DNA from: Curtobacterium pusillum
GTDB taxonomy: Bacteria; Actinomycetota; Actinomycetes; Actinomycetales; Microbacteriaceae
DNA length: 64,000 bases
Reading direction: 5' to 3'
Assembly (NCBI GenBank): GCA_002025645.1
Contig: CP018783.1
Span: forward strand, 682,001-746,000
This document shows positions 34,067 through 42,365 of the stretch, in pieces (positions within the stretch are counted from its first letter, which is position 1; the number at the start of each line of letters is the position of its first letter). The notes under the pieces are model-generated. The model was not told the origin of the DNA. It worked only from the letters and a program-made list of their open reading frames with translations, and searched no databases. Both the position numbers and the translations under genes were made by a program.

Positions 34067-34993
34067 ATGACGACCACTACCGAAGACCGGCACACCACCG
34101 GCACCGTCCCCGCGCACCGGCCGGGGGTGCGCGGACTCGTCGCCCGGCACCCCCTCGCCTCGTTCGCCACCCTCGCACTCGGGCTCAGCTGGCTCGCGTG
34201 GATCCCCTACATCGTGTCGCCGCACGGCCTGGGCCTCTGGGACCTGCACTTCCCGGAGTTCCTCGGCACCGCCCAGTTCACGGGCGTGCTGCCCGGTGCA
34301 CTCCTCGGCCCGCTCGGCGGCGCGTTCCTCGTGACCGCGATCGCGGACGGCCGACCGGGTCTCCGCCGCTGGGTCGGTCGGCTCTGGCGCTGGCGCGTGG
34401 CCTGGTACTGGTACGCCCTCGCCCTGGTCGGCGTGCCCGCGCTCATCGTGGCCACCGGGCTCCCCTTCTCGGGCGGTCAGGTGCAGGCACCGAGCGCCCT
34501 CGCGCTGCTCGCCCTCGTCCCCGGGCTCGTCGTCCAGCTGTTCAGCACCGGGCTGTCCGAGGAGCCCGGTTGGCGGGACTTCGCGCTCCCGCGACTCCAG
34601 GAGCGGTTCGGTCCGCTCGGGGCCGCCGCTGTGCTCGGGCCGCTGTGGGCGCTGTGGCACATGCCGCTCTACCTCAGCGACTGGGGCGGCTGGCCGGACG
34701 CGCACTGGACGGAGCCGCTCGTGTTCGCCCTGTTCACGATCACGTTCAACGTCGTGATGACGTGGGTGTTCAACCGCACCGGGGAGAGCCTGCCCGTCGC
34801 GCTGCTCCTGCACGTCGGCGTGAACAACACGATCTCGACGCTGTGGGCCGACATGTACCCGGGGATGACCGCCGGCACGATGATGCACGGCCTCGCGATC
34901 GTCTCCACCGTGGCCGCCGTGATGCTGCTGCTCGCGACCCGCGGGAGCCTGGGGTACCCCCGACTCGTAGGATCGAACGATGGCACCCGCTGA
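34067..34993 (+). CDS. CPBP family intramembrane metalloprotease
   Basis: A 308-residue polytopic membrane protein with the CPBP (Abi/Rce1) motifs: E-E-P-G-W-R (GLSEEPGWRDFALPRLQERFG), the second motif WALWHMPLYL and the third LLLHVGVNNT. These supply the Glu and His residues of the intramembrane active site. About eight hydrophobic segments are visible. ATG 34067 follows TAGCGT by 7 nt, a leaderless layout. The last 14 bp overlap the histidine kinase gene, so the protease is probably coexpressed with the two-component system and may process an envelope signal or peptide. Confidence 0.9.
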   Translation: MTTTTEDRHTTGTVPAHRPGVRGLVARHPLASFATLALGLSWLAWIPYIVSPHGLGLWDLHFPEFLGTAQFTGVLPGALLGPLGGAFLVTAIADGRPGLRRWVGRLWRWRVAWYWYALALVGVPALIVATGLPFSGGQVQAPSALALLALVPGLVVQLFSTGLSEEPGWRDFALPRLQERFGPLGAAAVLGPLWALWHMPLYLSDWGGWPDAHWTEPLVFALFTITFNVVMTWVFNRTGESLPVALLLHVGVNNTISTLWADMYPGMTAGTMMHGLAIVSTVAAVMLLLATRGSLGYPRLVGSNDGTR

Positions 34994-36281
34994 CGCGCGC
35001 ACACGACGGACGGACGTCCTCGTCGCCGTCGGCACCGCGGTCCTCTCGCTCGGCCTGCTGCTCGGGCTGCCCCCGCTCGACGAGGCCGACCCGGACTCGG
35101 TGGGCATCCGGTACCCCGAGGTCGGGGGCGTCCCGTGGACACTCCTCGCGGTCGCACTCCTCGCCCAGTCCGCCGTGCTCCTCACTGCTCGTCGCACGCC
35201 CCGCGTCGCGCTCGTCGTGGTCGCGGCCCTCCCGGTCGCCCTGGCAGCCACAGCCACGAGCACCGTGTTCGGGCTCACCGCGCTCCCCGTGGTCGTGGCC
35301 GTCGTCCTCGCCGCGCTCCGGGTCCCGCTCCCCCGGCTCTGGCCCACGGTGGCAGCGACCGCCGTCCTCGTCGCCGCTGGCACCGCGGTCAGCTCGGCGG
35401 ACCAGAACGGCGCGTCGATCGGCCAGGGCGTCCTGCAGGCGGTCGGCGCGGTCGGCCTGCCGCTCGTGGTGACGCTCATCGTCCGGTCTCGACGCGAGCT
35501 GCGCGCTGCTCGGCGGGACGAGGCAGCAGCCCGCACCGCCGAGGCCGACGCCCGCAGCGCCGAGGCCGCCGCCGTCTCCCGCGAACAGGACGCTCGCGTC
35601 GACGCAGCAGTCTCGCGCGAGCGCGCCGCGATGGCACGGGAGCTCCACGACATCGCCGCGCACCACCTCTCCGGGATCGCCCTCATGTCGGCCGTCGTCG
35701 ACCGGCAGATCGACACCGATCCGGAACGCGCCCACGACGGCGTGCGGCAGGTCCGCGAACAGAGCACCGCCGTCCTCGAGGACCTCCGCCGACTGGTCGG
35801 GCTCCTCCGTGACGACGCACCGGCCGAACGCGCGGTCGAGACGGTCACCGGGATCGTCGACCTGGTCGAGCAGGCGCGACACCGGACTGCCGTCGAGCTC
35901 GTCGTCCTCGAGGGAGACCACCCGCTCGCCGACGGGATCGGCCCCCTCACGCAGCTCGTCGCCTACCGGACCGCGCAGGAGGCACTGGCCAACGTCGCCC
36001 TGCACGCCGCCGGTGCGGCGTGCAGCGTCACCGTCGACGACCGCGACCCCGCGCACCTGAGGGTGCGCGTCGAGAACGGGGTGCCCACCGCGCCGTCCGT
36101 CGGGAGCAGCCCGGCGGGTGGGAACGGACTCCGAGGCATGCGCGAGCGGGCAGAACTGGTCGGGGCGCGCCTCCAGGCCGGTCCCACCGGTCCCGGTGGG
36201 TGGGTGGTCGAGCTGGTGACCGGCCGGGAGGCACCACCAGCGTCCGACCTGTCGGCGCACGATCAGGAGGTGGCCGGGTGA
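34980..36281 (+). CDS. sensor histidine kinase, NarL-type (HisKA_3)
   Basis: A 433-residue kinase with five or six N-terminal transmembrane helices and almost no extracytoplasmic loops, suggesting a membrane-intrinsic signal. A coiled coil (RRDEAAARTAEADARSAEA) leads to the phosphoacceptor H223 in ARELHDIAAHHLSGIALM. The ATPase domain shows the N-box-like YRTAQEALANVALHA and G-box GNGLRGMRERAELVGARL. ATG 34980 follows TAGGAT by 6 nt even though it lies within the end of the CPBP gene, so it may have its own leaderless transcript. Stop overlaps the response regulator start. Confidence 0.93.
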   Translation: MAPADARTRRTDVLVAVGTAVLSLGLLLGLPPLDEADPDSVGIRYPEVGGVPWTLLAVALLAQSAVLLTARRTPRVALVVVAALPVALAATATSTVFGLTALPVVVAVVLAALRVPLPRLWPTVAATAVLVAAGTAVSSADQNGASIGQGVLQAVGAVGLPLVVTLIVRSRRELRAARRDEAAARTAEADARSAEAAAVSREQDARVDAAVSRERAAMARELHDIAAHHLSGIALMSAVVDRQIDTDPERAHDGVRQVREQSTAVLEDLRRLVGLLRDDAPAERAVETVTGIVDLVEQARHRTAVELVVLEGDHPLADGIGPLTQLVAYRTAQEALANVALHAAGAACSVTVDDRDPAHLRVRVENGVPTAPSVGSSPAGGNGLRGMRERAELVGARLQAGPTGPGGWVVELVTGREAPPASDLSAHDQEVAG

Positions 36282-36949
36282 TCCGCGTGCTGGTGGCGGA
36301 CGACCAGCCGCTGGTCCGGGCCGGCGTGTCCGCACTGCTGTCTGCAGAGGCCGACATCGAGGTCGTCGGCGTCGCCGCCGACGGCGGCGAGGCCCTCGCC
36401 CTGGCGCGGAGCACCCGGCCGGACGTCGCGTGCCTGGACATCCGGATGCCGGTGCGGAACGGCATCGAGGTCGCCCGCGAACTCTGCGCTCCGGGGGCCG
36501 ACCCCGCGGTGCCGGTGCTCATGCTGACGACGTTCGACCTGGACGACCTCGTGTTCGGCGCGCTCGAGGCCGGAGCCTCCGGGTTCCTGCTGAAGGACGC
36601 CGAGCCCGACGTCATCGTGGGCGCCGTCCGGCAGGTCGCGTCCGGCAACGGGACCATCGACCAGGCGCTGACCCGGCGGGTGCTGCGCGAGTTCGTCTCG
36701 CGCCGGAGCCTGCAGCCGGTGTCCGGCGACCGCGCGGACGACGTGCTGACAGCTCGCGAGCGGGACGTCCTGCTGCTCCTCGCCGAGGGGATGTCGAACG
36801 AGGAGATCGCCGCGGCGCTCGTGGTCGAGGTGTCCACGGTGAAGTCGCACCTCGCGCGGATGCTCCCGAAGCTCGGCGTGCGGTCCCGCCTGCAGGCCGT
36901 GGTCTGGGCCTACCAGAACCGGATCGTGCGGGTGCCGGAGAGCCCCTGA
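36278..36949 (+). CDS. response regulator, NarL/LuxR family
   Basis: This 223-residue regulator has a receiver domain with acidic pocket VADDQP, phosphoacceptor D54 (VACLDIRMP), and Thr/Lys in MLTTFDLDD and FLLKDAEP. A short linker leads to a LuxR-type helix-turn-helix (LTARERDVLLLLAEGMSNEE then EVSTVKSHLARMLPKLGVR). GTG 36278 overlaps the kinase stop as GTGA. It should be phosphorylated by the kinase and activate its own operon and unknown targets. Similar kinase/regulator pairs next to transporters or membrane proteases respond to cell-envelope stress. Confidence 0.94.
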   Translation: MIRVLVADDQPLVRAGVSALLSAEADIEVVGVAADGGEALALARSTRPDVACLDIRMPVRNGIEVARELCAPGADPAVPVLMLTTFDLDDLVFGALEAGASGFLLKDAEPDVIVGAVRQVASGNGTIDQALTRRVLREFVSRRSLQPVSGDRADDVLTARERDVLLLLAEGMSNEEIAAALVVEVSTVKSHLARMLPKLGVRSRLQAVVWAYQNRIVRVPESP

Positions 36950-36953
36950 CCGT

Positions 36954-37556
36954 TCAGCGGCGGCGGTACCGGACGTGCGTCGTCAACGGGGAGTGCAGCA
37001 CCTCGACGGGTTCGAAGTCGAAGGTCTCCGCGCCGTCCTCGAAGATCCGCTCCCCGGACCCGAGCAGCACCGGGGCGATGTCGAGGGTGAGCTCGTCGAC
37101 GACACCGGCGGCGAGTGCCTGGCGGACGGTCGACGCCCCGCCGGCGATGTCGACCCCGCCGTCGCCGGCTGCCTCGACGGCCTGCGCGTAGGCGGCGTCG
37201 AAGCCCTCCGTCACGAAGTGGAAGGTCGTGCCCTCCAGCGCGATCGGGTCGTGCGGGTGGTGGGTGAGGACGAAGACCGGTGCGTGGTACGGCGGCTCGG
37301 CGCCCCACCAGCCCTGCCAGTCCTCGTCCCACTCGCCACGGACCGGGCCGAACATGTTCCGGCCCATCACGTAGGCGCCCCGCGGCCGCATCAGCCAGCC
37401 GGTCGCCGTGCGGTCCGCCTCGCCGACGTCGGCGCCGGGCATGTGCCAGGTGTGCAGCTCGCCGCCACGCCGACCGAGGGGTTGGTCACGGCGCTGGTCC
37501 GGTCCGGCGACGAAGCCGTCGAGCGAGATCGACATGTGGCAGGTGGTGTCGGCCAT
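36954..37556 (-). CDS. dihydrofolate reductase family protein (RibD C-terminal-like)
   Basis: This 200-residue protein has the DHFR/RibD-C fold. N-terminal CHMSISLDGFVAGPDQ is the family's typical first strand, YVMGRNMFGPVRGEWD follows, then VFVLTHHPHDPI, and GGASTVRQALAAGVVDELTLDIAPVLLGSG is the NADPH-binding block. Such proteins are common in actinobacteria and are of unknown substrate; true folate reduction is not supported. It is convergent with the response regulator with 4 bp between stops. Confidence 0.88.
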   Translation of the reverse strand: MADTTCHMSISLDGFVAGPDQRRDQPLGRRGGELHTWHMPGADVGEADRTATGWLMRPRGAYVMGRNMFGPVRGEWDEDWQGWWGAEPPYHAPVFVLTHHPHDPIALEGTTFHFVTEGFDAAYAQAVEAAGDGGVDIAGGASTVRQALAAGVVDELTLDIAPVLLGSGERIFEDGAETFDFEPVEVLHSPLTTHVRYRRR

Positions 37557-37579
37557 CGTGGGCTGCTCCTTCGGTGCGG

Positions 37580-38479
37580 TCAGGCGGACATGTGTGCCGC
37601 GAGGACGTCGCGCACGGTCGTCCAGTCCTCGTCACCGTACCGCCCGTTGTCGACGTGGTGCAGTTCGGCCTCGCCGCTGAACATGCTCACGAAGTACTGC
37701 ATGCCCTGCCAGGCGGGGAACGGCTCGTCGTCGCCCGCCTTCGACAGCCGTCGACCGACGCGAGCCATGGCGGACAGGGTGCCGACGGTGCCCGCCCACT
37801 GCAGTCGGAACGGCGTGCCGGTCAGCTGCGACATCGTGTCGGCGATCGTGCGTGAGGTGACCCGGTCGCCCGCGACCTCGACGACCCGCGGTGCTGCGGG
37901 GTCGAGGGCGACGTGCGCGACGGTACGGGCGACGTCGTCCTTGGTGGTGAAGTCGAGGAGCTGATCGGGCGACGACCAGTACAGGACGCGCTGCCGGTCG
38001 AACAGGATCAGGGGCGCCTGGCCGGTGAGCATGTCCGTGAACGCGCCGTTCAGCACCGAGGTCGCCCGGATCGGAGCGGCGTCCAGGTCGGCGGCGAACT
38101 CCCGGCGGAGCTCGAAGTTCCGGTTGGTGCCCGGGGTGATCGATCGGTAGTCGGCGGCGTAGTCGGACGGGACGAACCGTTCGACGCCGGCCTCGACCGC
38201 GGCGCGGAGCAGGGCGCGTTGGGCGTCGACGATCACGGCACGGGTGCCGCTCACCGCCGAGACCACGACGTCGACCCCGGCGAGCGCCGAGGTCAGCGCG
38301 TCGTGGTCGGTGTAGTCGGCGCTGACCACCTCGACGCCGTCGGCGGAGGCGAGGCGTTCGGCCGCGGGGCCGCTGCCTCGTGTGAGGACGCGGACGCGGG
38401 TGTCGTGGGTGCGGAGTGCACCGACGATGCGTCCGCCGAGGTCTCCGGTGGCTCCGGCGACGAGGACGGTCGTGGTCAC
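37580..38479 (-). CDS. NmrA-like NAD(P)-binding protein
   Basis: A 299-residue atypical short-chain dehydrogenase. The N-terminal nucleotide motif reads VAGATGDLGGRIVGAL (the NmrA/isoflavone-reductase G-x-x-G-x-x-G). VVSAVSGTRAVIVDAQRALL and FVPSDYAADYRS follow, typical of the aromatic-alcohol/phenylpropene reductase branch. Whether it reduces a substrate or only senses NAD(P) redox state cannot be told. The GTG start overlaps the stop of the upstream EthD-like gene, so the two are coupled. Confidence 0.85.
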   Translation of the reverse strand: MTTTVLVAGATGDLGGRIVGALRTHDTRVRVLTRGSGPAAERLASADGVEVVSADYTDHDALTSALAGVDVVVSAVSGTRAVIVDAQRALLRAAVEAGVERFVPSDYAADYRSITPGTNRNFELRREFAADLDAAPIRATSVLNGAFTDMLTGQAPLILFDRQRVLYWSSPDQLLDFTTKDDVARTVAHVALDPAAPRVVEVAGDRVTSRTIADTMSQLTGTPFRLQWAGTVGTLSAMARVGRRLSKAGDDEPFPAWQGMQYFVSMFSGEAELHHVDNGRYGDEDWTTVRDVLAAHMSA

Positions 38480-38781
38480 GCCTTCTCGACGTCCGAGAAG
38501 AGCCCGGTGAACGTCACGCCGGTGGCACCGAGCTGCCCGAAGAACGCGCCGGCCTCCTCGCCGGCGACCGCGGCCGATGCGTCGTCGTACGAGTCGAAGT
38601 ACAGGTCGAGGGTGCGGTGGGCCGGTGTGGGCGTGCCGTCCTCCTTCGGCCAGACCTTGCCCGCCTCGAGGCGGCGCAGTTCGGGGAGCGCCCCGGCGGC
38701 CTGCTCGAGGGCCGGGTACGCCAGCTCGAACGCAGCCGGGTCGGTCGGGTTGTCGATGATGAGCGTGATCTTGGTCGTCAT
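38476..38781 (-). CDS. EthD-like dimeric alpha-beta barrel protein
   Basis: A 101-residue protein starting MTTKITLIIDNPTDPAAFE, with the ferredoxin-like/EthD pattern: beta strand, then helix around PALEQAAGALPELRRLEAG, then YFDSYDDASAAVAGEEAGAF. Members are small dimeric enzymes or helpers in oxidation and degradation of organic compounds. It precedes and is coupled to the NmrA-like reductase, suggesting one small catabolic or redox unit. No cofactor site is visible. Confidence 0.75.
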   Translation of the reverse strand: MTTKITLIIDNPTDPAAFELAYPALEQAAGALPELRRLEAGKVWPKEDGTPTPAHRTLDLYFDSYDDASAAVAGEEAGAFFGQLGATGVTFTGLFSDVEKA

Positions 38782-38819
38782 GCGCCCAGTGTCCGCTCCC
38801 CCGGCTGACCGCGTGCCGG

Positions 38820-39683
38820 TCAGTCGTCGTAGCGGTGAAACCCGCGTCCGGTCTTCCTACCGAGGTGCCCGGCGTCGACGTACTCGTGGAGCAGGCGACG
38901 GGGCCCCTCCGGCAGGTGCGGGTCCTCGGCGGCGTAGTGGTCCTCGATGTCGAGGACGACGTCGAGGCCGACCTGGTCCATCATGCGGAACGGCCCGGCG
39001 GGTGCCCCGGTGTTGACCATCCACATGGCGTCGACGTCCTCGGGCGTGGAGACGCCGTCGACGACGACGGCGAGCGACTCCCGCTTGATGGCGGCCCAGA
39101 TGCGGTTGAAGATGAACCCGGTCGACTCGCGGTGGGCGACGAAGGGGTGCACGCCGTAGTGCGGGAGTTCACCGCGGAGGAATTCGATGACCGCGGGGTC
39201 GGTCTGCCCGTCGCTCATCAGGTCGACGGCGTTCTGCTGCGGGGGCATGTAGAAGTGCATGTTGAGCACGCGCTCGGGGTGCGTGACCTCACCGATGACG
39301 TGCCGGCTCGCGTAGGACGACGAGTTCGTGGCGAGGATCGTGTCGGGGGCGACCGCTGCGTCCAGCCGTCCGAACAGCGGGGTCTTCAGGTCGAGGCGCT
39401 CCGGGATCGCCTCGATGACGAGCCAGGCGCCCGCGACGGCCTCGTCGAGGTCGTCGAACGCGCGGATCGTGCCGGCCTCGGCGCCCTCGCGGCCGGCGAC
39501 GACCGACGGCAGGGTCTCCTCGACGAACGCGACGGCTGCGGCGCGGACGTCGGCGGAGAGGTCGTGGATGCGTGCCTCGGCACCACCGCTGGCGAACATG
39601 AGGGCGATGCGACGCCCGAGGGTGCCGCCGCCGATCACGGTGACCGGGCGGTCGCGGACGTCCTCGGGGAGCTGGTGGGTCAT
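38820..39683 (-). CDS. 3-hydroxyacyl-CoA dehydrogenase family protein
   Basis: A 287-residue NAD-dependent dehydrogenase resembling 3-hydroxybutyryl-CoA dehydrogenase. The N-terminal VTVIGGGTLGRRIALMFASGG binds NAD, IPERLDLKTPLFGRLDA follows, then TNSSSYASRHVI, and the catalytic His is in VLNMHFYMPP. The C-terminal domain has STGFIFNRIWAAIKRESLAVV. ATG 39683 starts the Rossmann domain after a GGACC stretch. It is divergent from the acetoacetate decarboxylase gene, with repeat-rich DNA between. Together they could interconvert 3-hydroxy and 3-keto acids and decarboxylate the keto product. Confidence 0.88.
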   Translation of the reverse strand: MTHQLPEDVRDRPVTVIGGGTLGRRIALMFASGGAEARIHDLSADVRAAAVAFVEETLPSVVAGREGAEAGTIRAFDDLDEAVAGAWLVIEAIPERLDLKTPLFGRLDAAVAPDTILATNSSSYASRHVIGEVTHPERVLNMHFYMPPQQNAVDLMSDGQTDPAVIEFLRGELPHYGVHPFVAHRESTGFIFNRIWAAIKRESLAVVVDGVSTPEDVDAMWMVNTGAPAGPFRMMDQVGLDVVLDIEDHYAAEDPHLPEGPRRLLHEYVDAGHLGRKTGRGFHRYDD

Positions 39684-39704
39684 GGGGTCCTTCTCTCGGT
39701 GCTG

Positions 39705-39754
39705 TGCTCGTCCACGCGCTTGCGTGGCGTGCTCGTCCGTTCGCTTGCGTGGCC
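39705..39754. repeat. 25-bp tandem repeat in divergent intergenic region
   Basis: Two adjacent 25-bp units (39705-39729 and 39730-39754), each starting TGCTCGTCC and containing CGCTTGCGTGGC, with four differences. They lie just upstream of the dehydrogenase gene, next to the candidate operator. They may be a duplicated regulator site or simple slippage. Confidence 0.6.
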
Positions 39755-39762
39755 TGCTGGTT

Positions 39763-39795
39763 CGATACAGACTGTACTCGATACAGATCGTATCG
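39763..39795. promoter_or_regulatory. candidate TetR operator (paired CGATACAGA repeats)
   Basis: CGATACAGA occurs at 39763-39771 and 39779-39787, exactly 16 bp apart. The first copy is part of a perfect palindrome TACAGACTGTA (39766-39776). The second is part of CGATAC-AGATC-GTATCG (39779-39795). The stretch is strikingly AT-rich for this genome and lies between divergent genes next to a tetR gene, which supports operator function. Confidence 0.6.
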
Positions 39796-39815
39796 TGTTG
39801 CTCCGGAAGGTCACC

Positions 39816-40586
39816 ATGCAGGAAGCCGACGTCCTCCACCACCTCACGACCCCGCTGACCGCGCCCGTGTACCCGCCCCGACCGACGCGCTTCACCGACC
39901 GGGAGTACCTCAACGTCGTCTACCGCACCGACCCGGAGGCTCTCCGTGCGGTCGTGCCGGAGCCCCTGCAGATCGACGAGCCGCTCGTCCGGTTCGAGGT
40001 CATGAACATGGCCGAGGTCGACGGTTACGGCCCGTACGTCGAGTCCGGGCAGGCGATCCAGGTCGCCCTCGACGGCGAGCGCGGCGAGTACCTGCACACG
40101 ATGTACCTCGACAACTTCGCCGCGACGGTCTCCGGACGAGAGCTCAGCGCCTACCCGAAGGTCATCGGGACACCCCGGCTGCGCGTCGACCAGGGTGCCC
40201 TCGTCGGCACGCTCGACCGCAGCGGTGAACGGGTGGCGACCGCGACGATGGCGTACAAGTGGGAGCCGCTCGACCTCGACGAGGCACGGGCGCAGATCAC
40301 CGTCTCGACCTACATGGTGAAGATCGTGCCGAACGTCTTCACCGGTGAGCTCCGTGCGGCCGACCTGGTGCGGACCGAGATCACCGACGTCGTCGTGAAG
40401 GAGGCCTGGACCGGCCCGGCACGGCTCCAGCTGTTCGAGCACGCCCTCGCCCCGATGGCGGACCTGCCCGTGCTCGAGGTCGTCAGCGCGTCGCACATCG
40501 TGACCGACCTGACCCTCGCACCCGTGCAGCCCGCGCACGACTACCTCGCCGCGCGTGCCGAGGCCACCGGGCACTCGGCCGTCTAG
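39816..40586 (+). CDS. acetoacetate decarboxylase family protein
   Basis: A 256-residue protein of the ADC fold. The conserved block SGRELSAYPKVIGTPRL (about 110-126) contains the Schiff-base lysine region; here a single Lys is followed by V, not the Lys-Lys of clostridial enzymes, so the substrate may differ. VRFEVMNMAEVDGYGPYVESGQ contributes the acidic pocket. ATG 39816 is preceded by GGAAGG. It would decarboxylate a 3-keto acid or act as an aldolase/lyase, as some family members do. It is followed 9 bp later by the TetR gene, whose -10 hexamer includes this gene's TAG stop. Confidence 0.85.
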   Translation: MQEADVLHHLTTPLTAPVYPPRPTRFTDREYLNVVYRTDPEALRAVVPEPLQIDEPLVRFEVMNMAEVDGYGPYVESGQAIQVALDGERGEYLHTMYLDNFAATVSGRELSAYPKVIGTPRLRVDQGALVGTLDRSGERVATATMAYKWEPLDLDEARAQITVSTYMVKIVPNVFTGELRAADLVRTEITDVVVKEAWTGPARLQLFEHALAPMADLPVLEVVSASHIVTDLTLAPVQPAHDYLAARAEATGHSAV

Positions 40587-40595
40587 CCTGGTCCG

Positions 40596-41222
40596 GTGAG
40601 CGATCTCCCCGCACCCGACCGGGCCGTCCGGCGGCGCAGCAGCACCCGGGCGACCCTCATCGCCGCGGCCGAGGCGCTGTTCGACGAGACCGGCTCGACC
40701 TCGGTCAGCGTCGAGGCGATCGTCGGCCGAGCCGGGTTCACCCGCGGGGCGTTCTACTCGAACTTCCGCACCGTCGACGAGCTGTTCTTCGCCGTCTACG
40801 AACAGCAGGCCGAAGCGGTGTTCGCCGTGCTCGAACGGGAGCTCGGTGACGCCCTCGCGACCGAGCACCGCACGGTCGACGACGTGGTGCAGGGCGTCGT
40901 CCGCGGACTGCCCCCGGAGGACAAGTGGTACGCGATCCGGTCCGTGCTCCTCACCCGCGCACGCCACGACGCCGACGTGAACGCCCTGCTCCGCGCGCAC
41001 ACGGACCGCTTCCACGACACCCTGCAGCCGTTGCTGATCGCCGCACTGCGCCGCATCGGGCGCGTGCCGACGGTGGACGACGCGCTCTACACCCGGGCGG
41101 TCGTGGCGGCACACGTCGGTGCCGTCAGCCAGAGCGTCCTGTTCGACGCGACCGACGCCGTGCGGGTCGCGGCGGTGGAGGGGTGCATCCTCGGGCTGAC
41201 GACCCCCGTCGACGACGACTGA
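40596..41222 (+). CDS. TetR/AcrR family regulator
   Basis: A 208-residue repressor. The N-terminal helix-turn-helix is STRATLIAAAEALFDETGST then VSVEAIVGRAGFTRGAFYSN, and the C-terminal all-helical ligand domain is variable. GTG 40596 follows TAGCCT (40584-40589) by 6 nt, so it may also have a leaderless transcript of its own. Its position after the decarboxylase and near the palindromic site 39763-39795 suggests it controls the divergent dehydrogenase/decarboxylase pair, with an acyl-CoA or keto-acid ligand as a guess. Confidence 0.92.
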   Translation: MSDLPAPDRAVRRRSSTRATLIAAAEALFDETGSTSVSVEAIVGRAGFTRGAFYSNFRTVDELFFAVYEQQAEAVFAVLERELGDALATEHRTVDDVVQGVVRGLPPEDKWYAIRSVLLTRARHDADVNALLRAHTDRFHDTLQPLLIAALRRIGRVPTVDDALYTRAVVAAHVGAVSQSVLFDATDAVRVAAVEGCILGLTTPVDDD

Positions 41223-41231
41223 CGACGCCCG

Positions 41232-41537
41232 TCAGCACGGACTGAGCCGGCCCGGGCCGAACGGCAACCAGCCGACCCGGTACACGACCCGGTCCTCGGT
41301 CTCGTGAGCCCCCACGGTCCGCGTCGCCGCCCCGAACCGCCACACGCGGTTGTACAGGTACACGCCGATGACGGTCCCGCCGTCGTCCGGCACCGCCCAC
41401 GTCCCGATCCCCCACTGCGCCGGGTGTCCGACGCCGTCGATCGTGACCGTCGGACGCGCGAACCACGTCAGGACGGGGCGGGTGATCCGGAGTTCCACGC
41501 GGCGCTTCGTCGTGCCGGAGGGCTGTGTCGCTTCCAC
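41232..41537 (-). CDS. hypothetical protein (101 aa)
   Basis: A 101-residue beta-rich protein: VELRITRPVLTWFARPTVTI, VIGVYLYNRVWRFGAATRTV and YRVGWLPFGPG suggest a small barrel or sandwich. No signal peptide or membrane helix. The GTG start has TATCCT (41544-41549 in reverse) 6 nt upstream, supporting a real leaderless gene. It is convergent with the TetR gene. No family recognised. Confidence 0.65.
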   Translation of the reverse strand: MEATQPSGTTKRRVELRITRPVLTWFARPTVTIDGVGHPAQWGIGTWAVPDDGGTVIGVYLYNRVWRFGAATRTVGAHETEDRVVYRVGWLPFGPGRLSPC

Positions 41538-41573
41538 TGCCGCAGGATACGGGGTGCGGCGGCCGTCCCGAGC

Positions 41574-42188
41574 TCACGCACGCTCGGGCGGCACCTCGAC
41601 GACCACCGCCTCGAACCGCGGCGGGACCCACGTCAGGATGCCCTCGAAGAGCTGCGCGGCGGAGAAGAGCACCAGGAACACGGCGCTCGAGGCCGTCGCG
41701 GCCCGGACACCGATCGCGGGGTAGAGCAGGAGCGCGACCGCGATGCAGATGCAGAGCACGGCGGCCATCAAGGTGAGCGAACGCACCGACGAGAACGTCG
41801 CACCGGTCAGGATGACCGCTGCCTCGAGGAACCAGGCAAGGGAGATGACGAAGACCCACACGCTCAGCTGACCCGGCGGGTGCACCACCGCGATGACACC
41901 GGCGACGAGCACGAGCGCTCCGAGCACCGCGTGGATGCCGCGCCGGAGCGGGGCCATCCCGTCCCCGGCCTGCGCCCTGCCGAGCCGCAGGAGTCCCGCG
42001 ATCACCATGTACGACCCGAGGAGGTGGACCTCGGCGTCGAGCGCCGCTGCCGGGCGGGTCAGGACGAGCACCGCGACGATGAAGCCGACGACACCCGTGA
42101 TGACGAGCACCATCGCCTGGCGGGCGCGTCGTGCGGCGGGTCGCGGTGTGTGCGGCGACCAGGCCGGTGTCGGTGTGCTCTCGTCCAT
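41574..42188 (-). CDS. HdeD-like (DUF308) membrane protein
   Basis: A 204-residue protein with about six transmembrane helices in the paired pattern of HdeD/DUF308 proteins (MVLVITGVVGFIVAVLVL, AVLGALVLVAGVIAVVHPPG, VFVISLAWFLEAAVILTG). HdeD of enterobacteria is tied to acid resistance. A second, divergent HdeD-like gene starts 178 bp away, followed by arginine deiminase genes, so an acid- or stress-response role fits, though the molecular function is unknown. ATG 42188 follows GGAGGAC. Confidence 0.82.
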   Translation of the reverse strand: MDESTPTPAWSPHTPRPAARRARQAMVLVITGVVGFIVAVLVLTRPAAALDAEVHLLGSYMVIAGLLRLGRAQAGDGMAPLRRGIHAVLGALVLVAGVIAVVHPPGQLSVWVFVISLAWFLEAAVILTGATFSSVRSLTLMAAVLCICIAVALLLYPAIGVRAATASSAVFLVLFSAAQLFEGILTWVPPRFEAVVVEVPPERA

Positions 42189-42365
42189 GTCGTCCTCCCG
42201 GCCCGCGACCGTCCCCTGTGCCGCACGGTCTACACCGGATCCGGCCGCCGTGCACGGGCATCGCCGACCGGACCTGCACAACGCCTCACTTTTGGGTGTA
42301 GGCCTTGCACCACAACCCGAAGTGCAGTGATCTCCGGAACCTTTCAGGGAAGGTCGGTGGACGTC

